A program made the translations under genes and the position numbers. This document shows positions 27,524-35,945 of a stretch of 45,967 nucleotides of DNA, one piece after another. The notes below the pieces were generated by a model that saw only the letters and a list, made by a program, of their open reading frames with translations, did no database searches and had not been told where the DNA came from. Each line of letters starts with the position of its first letter. The first letter of the stretch is position 1. Source of the stretch: Candidatus Diapherotrites archaeon LH_S9 (lineage in GTDB: Archaea > B1Sed10-29 > WALL01 > JAGXON01); the NCBI GenBank assembly GCA_023659865.1, contig JAGXON010000001.1:1-45967 (forward strand). Direction: 5' to 3'.

Positions 27524-28522
27524 ATGAGAAAAAAAGTAGACGGGAAAGGAACAAAACTAGAGGAAGGAGGAGACTCCTTCGAAGTCCTTCATCCGCACGC
27601 CCTTACGCAAAAAGAAACTCTTAGCGAAAAAGATAAAAGAGAACTAGGGCACGCGATAGGCGTGAGAGACACAGGGTTTCACATACCTGGAACAGAAGTG
27701 AATAAAAACAAAGGTGAAGACATCTATGAGCTCCCGATATACGGTTCTCCGGAAGGAAGCATAAGAAAAGTCATTGGGGTAAATAAAAAAGGAGAAACCC
27801 CGCGAGTTTACAAAATAGAAAGATCTTTATACACTTACACAAACGAAAGAGAAGTAAGAAAAGCAGAAAAAGTGCACGAAAAAATAAATGAATTACTGCC
27901 AGAAAACTCGGCAAAAAGCATGGGAGGAATATGGATAGAAAACATAGAGTTCCCGGAAAAAATAGAATCACTTTTCGGAAAATCTAAAGGCAAACTATAT
28001 ATCCCTATACAAGAATTAGTGGACCAAAAAAACTTTGCGGAAACAAGTTTTGTAGGAGAAAAAGGCGAAAGAAAAATCAGGAACGTAAGCAAAAAAGTAG
28101 GAAAGATAGTTGGAAAATTATTTGAAAACAACATAATGCTAGACGACTTGAAACCACAAGACTTCTGTCCAGGAAAAGAAGACCAACCAGTACTGGTAGA
28201 CGAACAAAACGCTCACTTCAGAACAAAATACAGGAAAGCAAAAACAAAGAAGGTAGGCAACGGACTAGCAAAATTTGTTGAAGACCTAAAACAATTCAAC
28301 CCAAACCTCTTCTACGAAAAACAAGAAAAAGGAAGAAAACTAAACAAGAAACTAGTCAAAGACGTAGGAAAAGCAATAAAGAAAGGAGTAAACAAAGAAG
28401 TGAGCAGCAGAAAAGAAAAAGGATACATAATGAAAGAGTTCGACAACAGATTCGCCAGAATGCTCAGAGAAGGAGAGAAAGGACTACCTGAATTCCATGA
28501 AGAGACAGAACGAGAGATATGA
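27524..28522 (+). CDS. Hypothetical protein with degenerate protein-kinase-like segment
   Basis: 332 aa; VGKIVGKLFENNIMLDDLKPQDFCPGKEDQPVLVDEQNAHF resembles kinase catalytic/DFG region. Confidence 0.65.
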   Translation: MRKKVDGKGTKLEEGGDSFEVLHPHALTQKETLSEKDKRELGHAIGVRDTGFHIPGTEVNKNKGEDIYELPIYGSPEGSIRKVIGVNKKGETPRVYKIERSLYTYTNEREVRKAEKVHEKINELLPENSAKSMGGIWIENIEFPEKIESLFGKSKGKLYIPIQELVDQKNFAETSFVGEKGERKIRNVSKKVGKIVGKLFENNIMLDDLKPQDFCPGKEDQPVLVDEQNAHFRTKYRKAKTKKVGNGLAKFVEDLKQFNPNLFYEKQEKGRKLNKKLVKDVGKAIKKGVNKEVSSRKEKGYIMKEFDNRFARMLREGEKGLPEFHEETEREI

Positions 28523-28621
28523 AAATAAAACAAATAATTCAAGCACTAGCAGCAATAATTGGATGCAAAGCAGTAGGAATACCTGCCGAGCAAAAAAACC
28601 TGAAAAAAGAGTCCTGTAACA

Positions 28622-29644
28622 CTATCCTTTCCGAGCCTTATACGCATAAACGATAATGAAGACAAGTAACGCTAAAAGAACTATCAGCGCAGGAATTACC
28701 AGCAGACCTAGTTCAAAACCCGCTTTTTCAGGTCCTTCCGCTGGTCCTTTAGTCTTGTTCTCCTCCAGTTCCACAGGCTTCTCGGGTTCAGCAGCCGTTG
28801 GATTAATCCTCACGTCAATGGTTCTCCGACCTGCTTCGCCTTCTTCATCAGTAACAATCAAGGTAACTTCATAATCTCCTGGTCTCGAGTAACTGTGAGT
28901 GACGGTTTCTCCTTCAGCAGTCTCTCCGTCTCCAAAATACCATTCGTAACTTACTATTCTCCCGTCGATATCAATGCTTTCAGACGCATCAAACTCTATA
29001 GGGCTTCCTGCCTTAGTTTCTTGTTCAGATGCAGTAAAATCGGCTGTAGGGGATTCGTTTTCTACTGGCCCTGAAGGCTTTTCGGTCTCTTCTGGAGTAA
29101 CAGTTTTGTTTTCTTTTGGTGTAACAGTTTCGGGAGTTACTGATCCGTATCCACCCCCACCTCCTCCTTCTTCGACAGTGCGTGTTATCCTGAAGTTCTG
29201 CACTTCCCCACCACTCCCATAGCTGAAAGAAAAGCCTATTTCTCCTGAAGAATTAGTGTCACGCGTGAAATCAGTGTCCAACGGAGAAACATGAATCGTG
29301 TGACTAGTTGAAGCAGGTAAATTTGATAAAGCGAAATTCATTTCTTGCCCGTCCACACCGCTCTTGGCGGAAAATTCCTTGTACGTCGAATTCAGTTCAA
29401 CGATGTTTACAGCAGCTTCTCCGGAATCCGTAACTAAAGAGAAATTGTTTTCCCCCATCTTCGCCCAGGCCCCACCAACAGTTAAATTGCTGTAGCTTTG
29501 CTGGCCGTCAAAAGAAACATTGCAGTAATCAAGGTTTAGAACAGTGTCGTTCACGACGACTTGAGCACCAGCTACGGAGAAAAGAAATAAGACCAAGGGA
29601 AGGAACATCAATGACTTTACAGAGTTCTTTGCCAAATTAATCAC
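28622..29644 (-). CDS. Secreted PKD-domain protein with C-terminal transmembrane anchor
   Basis: Signal SLMFLPLVLFLFSVAGAQ; SPTADFTASEQ..YEWYFGDGETAEGETVTHSYSRPGDYEVTLIVTDEEG; C-term LLVIPALIVLLALLVFIIVYAYKARKG. Confidence 0.85.
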   Translation of the reverse strand: MINLAKNSVKSLMFLPLVLFLFSVAGAQVVVNDTVLNLDYCNVSFDGQQSYSNLTVGGAWAKMGENNFSLVTDSGEAAVNIVELNSTYKEFSAKSGVDGQEMNFALSNLPASTSHTIHVSPLDTDFTRDTNSSGEIGFSFSYGSGGEVQNFRITRTVEEGGGGGGYGSVTPETVTPKENKTVTPEETEKPSGPVENESPTADFTASEQETKAGSPIEFDASESIDIDGRIVSYEWYFGDGETAEGETVTHSYSRPGDYEVTLIVTDEEGEAGRRTIDVRINPTAAEPEKPVELEENKTKGPAEGPEKAGFELGLLVIPALIVLLALLVFIIVYAYKARKG

Positions 29645-30611
29645 TTATCTTATAAAGTTGAATATCTGCAGCAATAGGATCATCAAAAGTGGTGCTTCCG
29701 TTTAAATCTAAACTACTATTAGTAACTTTGAACTCTACAGAAACATTGTATCCCTCATCCAATTTCATCGTACCGCTATACGGGTGAACGAAGTAATCTC
29801 CGTCGTCCATACTTCGGTAAGTATAGGATTGAGTGCCTCTCTTTCCCTTTGCAGCATTGTTCACAGTAACACGACTAGCAAGTCCAACAATCCTTGTAGT
29901 GTTATGATAGTGACCATTTATCGATCCTGAAACCATGTAAACTCCTGGTTGACCAACTTCGATTGTTTCATTACCATTAGTTCTTGTGAAAGAGCAGGAA
30001 GTCACATCAGATACCGGCGTATCCCACGATACATTCTCCCAAGTTGCTGTTGTTGTAGTATCAACGGAGTCATTCCTGTAGAATTGAGCTGTGCATGCCT
30101 TTCTCTTTCCTTTAAGGAACTCGCCTGCAGTAACGTTTCCCGTTGCATCGACGTCCCCAGTACCCGTTACACTAACGCTCCCAGTACCCGTTACATTGAC
30201 GTTAGCCGCATTAAACACATCATTCCCACCTAAGTCCAGGTTACCAGTCATCGAGTCTCCAGTTTCATTCACCCAGCTATCAGGAAGATTTATTAACTGA
30301 CTCCCATCACCCTTAAAATAATCAGCAGTAACGTTGTAGGCAGTAACATTAGTTGAATTAACAACGTCAGTCGCATAAAAATTAGTTGAATTCACGTTAG
30401 CCGCATTAAACACATCATTCCCACCCACGTCCAGGTTCGAACTCAATTGAACTTCTTCCAAAAACTCTATAGCGCCTGAAAGAGACGTTATTTTATTTGT
30501 TTTAGTTAAATTTGTTTGCACGCTCGTATCATTCAAGTAAGTGGTGGCCACTCCCGTGGATAAGAGCATTACCGAAAAAACAGCTATCAGGATTCCATTC
30601 AAATAATTCAT
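29637..30611 (-). CDS. Secreted stalk-plus-head protein: tail-fibre-like repeats and C-terminal C1q/TNF-like domain
   Basis: Repeats LDxGGNDVFNAANVN (x2), VNSTN.., YFKGDGSQLINLPDSWVNETGDSMTGNLDLGG; C-term GQPGVYMVSGSINGHY..VRVTVNNAAKG-type beta sandwich; N-terminal signal. Confidence 0.7.
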   Translation of the reverse strand: MNYLNGILIAVFSVMLLSTGVATTYLNDTSVQTNLTKTNKITSLSGAIEFLEEVQLSSNLDVGGNDVFNAANVNSTNFYATDVVNSTNVTAYNVTADYFKGDGSQLINLPDSWVNETGDSMTGNLDLGGNDVFNAANVNVTGTGSVSVTGTGDVDATGNVTAGEFLKGKRKACTAQFYRNDSVDTTTTATWENVSWDTPVSDVTSCSFTRTNGNETIEVGQPGVYMVSGSINGHYHNTTRIVGLASRVTVNNAAKGKRGTQSYTYRSMDDGDYFVHPYSGTMKLDEGYNVSVEFKVTNSSLDLNGSTTFDDPIAADIQLYKISD

Positions 30612-30799
30612 GTTAAAACACTCAAATAATTCACACTAAAAAGAAGAACATTAAGCCTTTTTAATACTTTCGAAAAACAAGAACCGAGGTCTCGAAGGAT
30701 AAACATGGCAAACCTCAAGCTAGCTTAATCAAAAATTAAACAATTAATTATTTATAGATCAAATTCTTAAGTTAAAAAGCTAAATCAAGAGGTATATTC

Positions 30800-31555
30800 A
30801 TGAGTTTTGAAAACAAAGTCGTTCTTGTTACCGGTTCTTCTCGAGGAATAGGAAAAGCTACTGCTCTAGAACTCGCTGAAAGAGGCGCCGACGTAGCTAT
30901 TGATTACGTTAGCTCTGAGGATAAAGCGAAAAAAGTTGTAGATAAAATAAAAGACATGGGCAGAAATTCAGTAGCTGTTCAAGCCGATGTCTCGTCTCCA
31001 GAAAAAGTAAAAAGAATGATGGAAGAAGTAAACACTAAACTTGGTGGACTGGACGTACTCGTAAACAATGCAGGAGTCCTGATGCCTTCCCCGCTTCAAA
31101 ATTTTGACAAAAAAAAGGCTATGAAAACCCTGGAAATAAATCTTATTGGAAACTTACTCTGTTCAAAAGAAGCTGTTCCGTACCTGAAAAAAAGCAATGA
31201 CCCAGTTATAGTGAACGTAGCTTCCATGATGGGGGAGTTACCGTCTGTAGGAATACCTGTTTACGGAGCCTCAAAAGCAGGAGTCATAAACGTCACCAAA
31301 ACACTTGCAAAAAGTCTTGCTCCAAAGATAAGAGTTAACGCAGTTGCACCTGGTGTAACAAAAACAGATATGACTGCAAAAAGTACTGCAGGATACGATC
31401 AAGAACAAGTAGAACCAATTATAGAGAAAACACCGTTGAACAGGCTGGACGAACCTGAAAACGTAGCTGAAGTAATAGCTTTCCTTGCTTCAGACAAAGC
31501 TTGCTTTATCACGGGAAACGTAATATTTTGCGATGGTGGCTACTTCCTGAAGTAA
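30800..31555 (+). CDS. SDR-family oxidoreductase (FabG-like)
   Basis: VVLVTGSSRGIGKATA, VNNAGVL, YGASKAGV, RVNAVAPGVTKTDM, FITGNVIFCDGGYFLK. Confidence 0.93.
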   Translation: MSFENKVVLVTGSSRGIGKATALELAERGADVAIDYVSSEDKAKKVVDKIKDMGRNSVAVQADVSSPEKVKRMMEEVNTKLGGLDVLVNNAGVLMPSPLQNFDKKKAMKTLEINLIGNLLCSKEAVPYLKKSNDPVIVNVASMMGELPSVGIPVYGASKAGVINVTKTLAKSLAPKIRVNAVAPGVTKTDMTAKSTAGYDQEQVEPIIEKTPLNRLDEPENVAEVIAFLASDKACFITGNVIFCDGGYFLK

Positions 31556-31623
31556 ACTATCGCAACATCAACCAATAGCTCGAGAATTCTTCCCTATTCT
31601 CTAATCTTTTTGTTGTAATAGCA

Positions 31624-31696
31624 AGCCTCGGAGGGGATTCGAACCCCTGACCTGCTGCTTACGAGGCAGCCGCTCCACCAGCTGAGCTACCGAGGC
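31624..31696 (-). tRNA. tRNA-Thr(CGT)
   Basis: GCCTCGG acceptor, TAGCTCAGCTGGTGGAGCGGC D arm, GCTGC-CTCGTAA-GCAGC anticodon arm, GGGGTTCGAATCCCC T arm, U73. Confidence 0.93.
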
Positions 31697-31706
31697 AAAA
31701 AAGAGT

Positions 31707-32180
31707 TCAGTGCTCGTGTACTTCCCTGTCTTTATAGTTCTTTATTGATTTTGAAGACGGTGGGGACACTGGTTCAGGCAGGTTGTCTGGCGGGAACCAA
31801 TCCCATTCAACGATTTGCTCTGGCTCACGAGCTTCAGGCTCTCCTCCAAATTCTTTGCAGAGAAACCTGGTGGTCACGAAATGAGCGTCAGGAACCTTGT
31901 CGTTCGTCATCGAAACCAGCTCGAGATTTCCGGCCTCTATTCCTGTTTCTTCTTTCAGTTCTCTTTTAGCTGATTCTTTTATGTCTTCATGGGGATTTGT
32001 TTTTCTTTCTGGAAGCGCCGAAGTACCTTTTTCTTTCAGTAAAGGCTCTGCTTTCTTTTGATTTCCGTGTCTTCGGCCTGGAAGTGCTTTCCTGTTGTTT
32101 AGGAGGGGTACTTCTACTCCTGCTCTAACGTAACTCATATTAAGATTTGGGGGAAAAAAGTATAAAACAAGTAGGGTCAA
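31707..32180 (-). CDS. Nudix-type protein with altered Nudix box (start probably internal at [10 protein letters not shown])
   Basis: [40 protein letters not shown]; first Nudix Gly replaced by Arg (ALPERK instead of ALPGGK). Confidence 0.7.
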   Translation of the reverse strand: MTLLVLYFFPPNLNMSYVRAGVEVPLLNNRKALPGRRHGNQKKAEPLLKEKGTSALPERKTNPHEDIKESAKRELKEETGIEAGNLELVSMTNDKVPDAHFVTTRFLCKEFGGEPEAREPEQIVEWDWFPPDNLPEPVSPPSSKSIKNYKDREVHEH

Positions 32181-32195
32181 ACAAATAGGTGGAAC

Positions 32196-32531
32196 ATGAC
32201 CAAGTGCGATTACTGCAATAAAGAAATAAGCAGGATGCCTTACAAGTGCAAGTACTGCGGTGGAAGATTCTGCTCAGACCACAGGTTACCGGAAAACCAT
32301 GATTGCTCGAGCGTGAACAAAAACAAAAAATGGTTCACAGAAAAAAAAGCCAAGAAAGAAATAAGCGCGTCAGAAATAGCTTCAGAACCAGCCGCAGAAA
32401 CAATTAAAGAAAGAGGGCTTAACTGGAGCCTGGAAAACATTTTAAAAGACAAGAAAAAACTGGCGGCCGTCGCATTAATTGTTTTACTGTTTTTCTCAGT
32501 CCTTGGCCTTGCTCTGGCCGGGATCATCTAG
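32196..32531 (+). CDS. AN1-type zinc finger protein with C-terminal TM helix
   Basis: [35 protein letters not shown]-term [23 protein letters not shown]. Confidence 0.88.
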   Translation: MTKCDYCNKEISRMPYKCKYCGGRFCSDHRLPENHDCSSVNKNKKWFTEKKAKKEISASEIASEPAAETIKERGLNWSLENILKDKKKLAAVALIVLLFFSVLGLALAGII

Positions 32532-32629
32532 ATGGAAAAGATTTAAACTCGGAGAACAAAAAAGTAGTTAGGGAAGAGGAAAAGCGTTTGTAGTAGCGAT
32601 CTCTGCCCCCTAAAGAAACGGAGGAAAAG

Positions 32630-33853
32630 ATGAAAGCATTCGTTCTCGCAGCAGGAAAAGGAACTCGAATGAGACCCTTAACCGTGAACACGCCTAAGCC
32701 AATGCTTCCAGTGGCCGGAAAACCAGTGATCCAGCACGCGATAGACGCTCTAGCTTCAGAAGTTGATGAAGTGATCGTTTTAACTGGTTTTAACGGAAAA
32801 AAGATACGGGAAGGACTGGATTCCAGTGAAGTGGACGTGAGTTTCGCTGAGCAAGAAAAGCAGTTAGGAACCGCTCACGCGATCTCTAAAGCAGAGCCGT
32901 ACGTTAACAAGAAATTTGTTTGCTTGAACGGAGACACTTTACTGCCTGAAGACTTTCTGAAGTCTTTTGCAAAAAAGTTCTCGAAAGCCAGTAAATCATT
33001 TATTGCTATGGCAGAAGTGGAGAACCCGAGCAGTTACGGAGTGCTGAAAACCGATGAAAACAACATCGTGAAAGAAATGATCGAGAAACCTGAGAACCCT
33101 CCGTCAAACCTCGTGAACGCAGGAGTATACGGCTTTAATCAAGACGTGTTCAGCGCAATCAAGAAAACAGAAAAATCCTCGAGAGGAGAGTACGAAATAA
33201 CTGATTCAATGAAGTTCCTGATGCAAAAAAACAAGCTGAAAGGACAGAAAATAAAGAAAGGGAAATGGATAGAGTTAAGCAGGCCATGGGAACTGCTTTC
33301 AGCTAACAATAAACTGCTCAAGAAACATAAAGGAAGCGAGAGAAGAAAGGGAAGAGTCGAATCCGGCGTCAAGCTAGATGGTTGGATCAGCATCGGTGAA
33401 GGAACCGTTGTAAAACAAGGAACTTACATCAAGGGCCCGGTCTCGATGGGAAAAAACTGTGAAATCGGTCCGAACGCTTACATCCGAGGCTGCACAAGCA
33501 TTTCAGACAACTGTAAAATTGGTGCTGCTTCTGAAGTCAAGAACAGTATCGTGATGAATGGAACGAACTTGCCTCGCCACAACTACGTTGGAGACAGCGT
33601 CATAGGCAAAAATTGTAACCTAGGATCAGGAACTAAAGTAGCTAACCTGCGCCTGGATAAAAAAGAAGTTAAAGTAACTCAGAAAGGAAAAAAGATAGGC
33701 ACTGGCAGACAAAAACTCGGATCAATTATCGGCGATAACGTGAAAACCGGAGCGAACAGCACGATCAATCCTGGAACAGTTATCTGGAACGATTTATTTA
33801 TTGGTCCAGGAGCCAAGGCCAGTGGAGAAGTTAAAAAACACGTTTTTCAGTGA
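32630..33853 (+). CDS. Bifunctional sugar-1-phosphate nucleotidylyltransferase/acetyltransferase (GlmU-like)
   Basis: AFVLAAGKGTRMRPLTVNTPKPMLPVAGKPVIQHAI; left-handed beta-helix hexapeptides (GKNCEIGPNAYIRG, GDNVKTGANSTINPGTVI). Confidence 0.93.
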   Translation: MKAFVLAAGKGTRMRPLTVNTPKPMLPVAGKPVIQHAIDALASEVDEVIVLTGFNGKKIREGLDSSEVDVSFAEQEKQLGTAHAISKAEPYVNKKFVCLNGDTLLPEDFLKSFAKKFSKASKSFIAMAEVENPSSYGVLKTDENNIVKEMIEKPENPPSNLVNAGVYGFNQDVFSAIKKTEKSSRGEYEITDSMKFLMQKNKLKGQKIKKGKWIELSRPWELLSANNKLLKKHKGSERRKGRVESGVKLDGWISIGEGTVVKQGTYIKGPVSMGKNCEIGPNAYIRGCTSISDNCKIGAASEVKNSIVMNGTNLPRHNYVGDSVIGKNCNLGSGTKVANLRLDKKEVKVTQKGKKIGTGRQKLGSIIGDNVKTGANSTINPGTVIWNDLFIGPGAKASGEVKKHVFQ

Positions 33854-33857
33854 TTAG

Positions 33858-34256
33858 ATGACGAAAGTGGATGTTGTTGGTTTGATAATCCTGAAGAATG
33901 GGGAAGTGTTGGCTGAAAAAAGAACTGGCGATCGAAAAGTTGCCCCAGGTCAAAAAATAATTCCTGGAGGTCACGTGGAACCGGACGAAACTTTCGAACA
34001 AGCTTGCGAAAGAGAACTGGAGGAAGAACTGGGCTTGAAGTGCTCAGAGTTCGAGCCTGTCGGTGAAAGAGTTTACTTACTGGAAGCTGAAGACCAGCTG
34101 GTCCACTACTTTGTTTGCCGAGACTGGAACGGAGAAATAGGTTGCAAAGAAGCTGAAGAAGTTTTCTGGATCGATTCAAGCGAACTGGACGAGCTGGATC
34201 ATCCTGAAGAAAAAGAGGTAGTGAAAGAGTTCTTGAAAAAAGAGAGAGAAGAGTGA
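33858..34256 (+). CDS. Nudix hydrolase (intact Nudix box)
   Basis: GGHVEPDETFEQACERELEEELGL. Confidence 0.9.
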   Translation: MTKVDVVGLIILKNGEVLAEKRTGDRKVAPGQKIIPGGHVEPDETFEQACERELEEELGLKCSEFEPVGERVYLLEAEDQLVHYFVCRDWNGEIGCKEAEEVFWIDSSELDELDHPEEKEVVKEFLKKEREE

Positions 34257-34266
34257 AGGAAAAAAC

Positions 34267-34500
34267 CTATTTTTTCCAGAGGCCGCGGATGCTACAGTAC
34301 TCTCTTGCACTAACTGATTTTGCTTTCACGCAGAATCCTGCTTCCGGTGTCAAGAACTTCTTGTAGGATTTTCCTCTGTAATCAAACCCGTTCAATGTAG
34401 TGTTTGTCGTTCATCAGGTGTTCTCTTGAACCTACTTTTACTTTGTAGCCTTTCTTCTATTACAGGACTTCGTTTTCAGTGCTTGGTTCCGTTAACTTCA
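34267..34500 (-). pseudogene. Decayed superoxide reductase/desulfoferrodoxin
   Basis: Minus strand: [36 protein letters not shown](frameshift)[39 protein letters not shown]; matches Dfx/SOR patterns EHPMxxxHYIEWI and REYCNxHGLW. Confidence 0.8.
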
Positions 34501-34512
34501 GGAGGAATTAAG

Positions 34513-34598
34513 CGCTGGAGGCAGGATTTGAACCTGCGTAGGGCGAACCCTACTCGCTCTCGAAGCGAGCGCGTTAGTCCGAACTCCGCCACTCCAGC
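34513..34598 (-). tRNA. tRNA-Ser(CGA)
   Basis: GCTGGAG/CTCCAGC acceptor, G73, CTCGC-TTCGAGA-GCGAG anticodon arm, long variable arm TAGGGTTCGCCCTA, CAGGTTCAAATCCTG. Confidence 0.93.
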
Positions 34599-35690
34599 TT
34601 ACTGACCGTGCTTGACTTTAAGAGCCTGGTAAACGTGATTCAAATCATCTTTGAACACGCAACCAATAACTTTATCGTCCTTCTCAACTAAAAGAACTTC
34701 TTCTCCAGTCTCAACCATCTCCCTCATCGCCTCGTTCGCAGTCAAATCAGGAGAAATAGTTTCCATCTCTCGCGCAATATCCATGAAAATTTTTTCCCCC
34801 CACTCCACCCTAGGAACCTCTTTAATGTCATAGATGCTAGCCATATTCATACCTAAATCTGTTCTAGAGAACGCTACCAGCGACTTGCTCTGTATCATGT
34901 CGGAAAGAACTTCGGCAAGAGTCTCGTCTCCACCTACTTTAAGAAAATTGTTCCTCAAAAGCCTTTTTATAGGAAAATCAGACAGCATCTTGTCAGTCAT
35001 CGCGTACTCAAGCTCTGAACTGGCTCCGAAGTAAATGAAAATCGAGATAGCTATCAAAATAATGTTGAAAGAGAGTACAGCGTAAATGAAAAGCAGGAAC
35101 GTGATGATCGTGCTAACCTTTGTCGCTATCTGCGTGGCCTCCAAGTAATCTTTTTTCATCGCTAAAAAAGATCTGAAGACTCTTCCTCCGTCCAACGGGA
35201 TTGCTGGCACGAACAAATTAAATATCGCGAGCAAGTAATTCATCCAAAAAACCGATGAGATAAACAGAGTTGAGTAAGCGAAAGGTACAGCCATCTTAGA
35301 AATTTCTCCTATTACCGCGTACTGCCAGCTCGCCCAATTGTATATAGGTAGTCCTAGAGCAGTCACTGCAGCAAGCACGAGCGTGCAAACCACGAGGTTG
35401 AACAAAGGACCTGCTACCGACATCTGGAACTCGGAAACTGGCTTCATCTTAGCTTTTTTTATAGACGCCATTCCCCCTATGGGAAGCAAAGTTATTTTTT
35501 CAACTGAAATGCCCTCGCCCTTAGCTACAAAAGAGTGAGACAACTCGTGCAAAATTACTGTAGTGAAAAGAACTAGCAAAAGAATAGCGTAGTTTATGCT
35601 GACGAAGAAAAGGGCTACAAGAAGTAAAGTAGTAATGTGAAGTTCTATGTCGACTCCTTTCACTGAAAAAAGTTTCCAAGACGTTTTCAT
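34599..35690 (-). CDS. Site-2 protease family (M50) membrane metalloprotease with C-terminal CBS-like region
   Basis: TTVILHELSHSFVAKGEGI (HExxH), NLFVPAIPLDGGRVFRSF; MSVAGPLFNL. Confidence 0.92.
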   Translation of the reverse strand: MKTSWKLFSVKGVDIELHITTLLLVALFFVSINYAILLLVLFTTVILHELSHSFVAKGEGISVEKITLLPIGGMASIKKAKMKPVSEFQMSVAGPLFNLVVCTLVLAAVTALGLPIYNWASWQYAVIGEISKMAVPFAYSTLFISSVFWMNYLLAIFNLFVPAIPLDGGRVFRSFLAMKKDYLEATQIATKVSTIITFLLFIYAVLSFNIILIAISIFIYFGASSELEYAMTDKMLSDFPIKRLLRNNFLKVGGDETLAEVLSDMIQSKSLVAFSRTDLGMNMASIYDIKEVPRVEWGEKIFMDIAREMETISPDLTANEAMREMVETGEEVLLVEKDDKVIGCVFKDDLNHVYQALKVKHGQ

Positions 35691-35722
35691 AACCTTTTTA
35701 TTTAGTCGCTAGGTATAAAAAA

Positions 35723-35935
35723 ATGATGCCAGAAGAATGCCAGATCTGTGGGAAAAAAACAAAAAAGTTATACTCCTGTAGAAGATGTGGCAGAAAAGTC
35801 TGCAAAAAATGCTTCCACGACTCAGAAAAACTCTGCGAAATATGCTACAACCGAGGAGAACAAGGAAAAAACGAGCTAAACATCCCTGAAAGCGCTAAAC
35901 CAATGTCAGTAAGCCCAAAAGACATAAAAAAGTAA
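35723..35935 (+). CDS. Small multi-CxxC zinc-finger protein
   Basis: CQICGKKTKKLYSCRRCGRKVCKKCFHDSEKLCEICYNRGEQGK. Confidence 0.75.
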   Translation: MMPEECQICGKKTKKLYSCRRCGRKVCKKCFHDSEKLCEICYNRGEQGKNELNIPESAKPMSVSPKDIKK

Positions 35936-35945
35936 AAAAAAAATC

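Noticed and set aside
28519-28660. Short plus ORF MKIKQIIQALAAIIGCKAVGIPAEQKNLKKESCN..
   Set aside because: Overlaps the convergent PKD gene 3' end and has no clear coding support; could be a real small peptide but cannot be defended.
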